Of a DNA stretch of 64,000 nt, positions 63,577-64,000 are shown piece after piece. The stretch spans positions 2,666,001 to 2,730,000 of the forward strand of contig OX291544.1 of the NCBI GenBank assembly GCA_946406115.1, given 5' to 3'. Position 1 is the stretch's first letter. Every line of letters starts with the position of its first letter. Both the position numbers and the translations under genes were made by a program. The stretch is from Apoda limacodes (Eukaryota; Arthropoda; Insecta; Lepidoptera; Limacodidae). The notes under the pieces are model-generated. The model made no database searches, had not been told where the DNA came from, and was given only the letters and a program-made list of their open reading frames with translations.

Positions 63577-64000
63577 CAAATTAAATATAAATTAAAGAAA
63601 TATTTTTGTCACGATATTTGTTACGAGCCACATTTGAGCCAAATCTGAGAAAGTTTTGCATGGAATATAATTTACTTTTAATACAGTATTAGAGTATATT
63701 GATTATAAATTGACATTTTGGTGCGTGAATGCAATACTTTATTTATACGATTTCTAGTTTTTGTATAAAACATTACAAGTACGAGAAAACTCTACATGTC
63801 ATATTTTCATAATGCACTGACAAGTAAACTAACAGATAATTAATTTTGTTAACAATATCAGTAAGTTTTTTAGGATTCTATATCTAAAGCTTAAACGGAG
63901 CCTTATTGCTGTCTCTCTGCTGTCCGTTTATCCGGTCGTATGTCACATGTATAAAGAAGGGGTGTGTAGCTCGCAAGATGAAGCTAAAAAAGGAGCTAGC
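63577..64000. other. Non-coding stretch to the window end
   Basis: No esterase exon found here. 63890-63950 has CTGTCTCTCTGCTGTCCG wording similar to repetitive DNA. Confidence 0.45.

Overview
This window looks like AT-rich nuclear DNA from an insect, most probably a moth or butterfly. The evidence is short coding exons with GT-AG splice sites and AATAAA signals, many decayed non-LTR and LTR retrotransposons, Helitron ends, mariner remnants, MITEs and tandem arrays, and several dispersed repeats that I recognise as typical of Lepidoptera (for example the repeat opening with GGCCAAGTGCGAGTCGG). There is no operon structure, no intact rRNA or tRNA gene, and no long uninterrupted ORF.

Host genes are sparse. 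Two are well supported and both lie on the minus strand. The first is a two-exon gene for a small secreted protein of the MBF2 / probable salivary secreted peptide type: exon 1 is 13119-12922, exon 2 is 8802-8662, and the predicted protein is 112 aa. Its 4.1 kb intron carries a Helitron, a LINE fragment, a tandem array and a dispersed repeat. The second is the last coding exon of a carboxylesterase (61759-61585), whose upstream exons lie beyond the right edge. Weaker candidates are a terminal exon at 23665-23576, a one-helix membrane segment at 32851-32588, a Ser/Asn-rich ORF at 36734-36928, a CpG-rich first-exon-like block at 905-1010, and an 89-codon reading frame with one homopolymer frameshift at 59273-59540.

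Layout. 1-3 kb: LINE A reverse-transcriptase pseudogene and a 21-bp array. 3.6-7.9 kb: several MITEs and foldback repeats, including a 731-bp MITE nested in an older repeat. 8.5-13.1 kb: MBF2-like gene. 13.6-18 kb: LINE remnants, a 1.08-kb TIR element, an extremely uniform 30-bp array and a TTAA-flanked mini-MITE. 18-23.5 kb: mostly non-coding DNA with MITE and Helitron ends. 23.6-31.5 kb: candidate exon, 54-bp array, an almost complete but broken BEL/Pao LTR retrotransposon (24328-30781, minus strand), then a 166-bp array. 31.7-43.3 kb: LINE fragments, one holding a nested RTE insertion with a 10-bp target duplication. 43.9-46.1 kb: 60-bp array of about 32 units. 46-57.8 kb: LINE, RTE, mariner and transposase fossils, tRNA-like SINE sequences and MITEs. 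59-64 kb: orphan reading frame, LINE fragment, carboxylesterase exon, and a 1.77-kb inverted-repeat element starting 48 bp upstream of its splice acceptor.

The mobile elements are parasites of one another and of introns. No metabolic or defence pathway is encoded. The most interesting signals are the unrecognised host exons, the nested element histories, and the two composite repeats: the BEL element lying between unrelated arrays, and the palindromic element beside the esterase exon.
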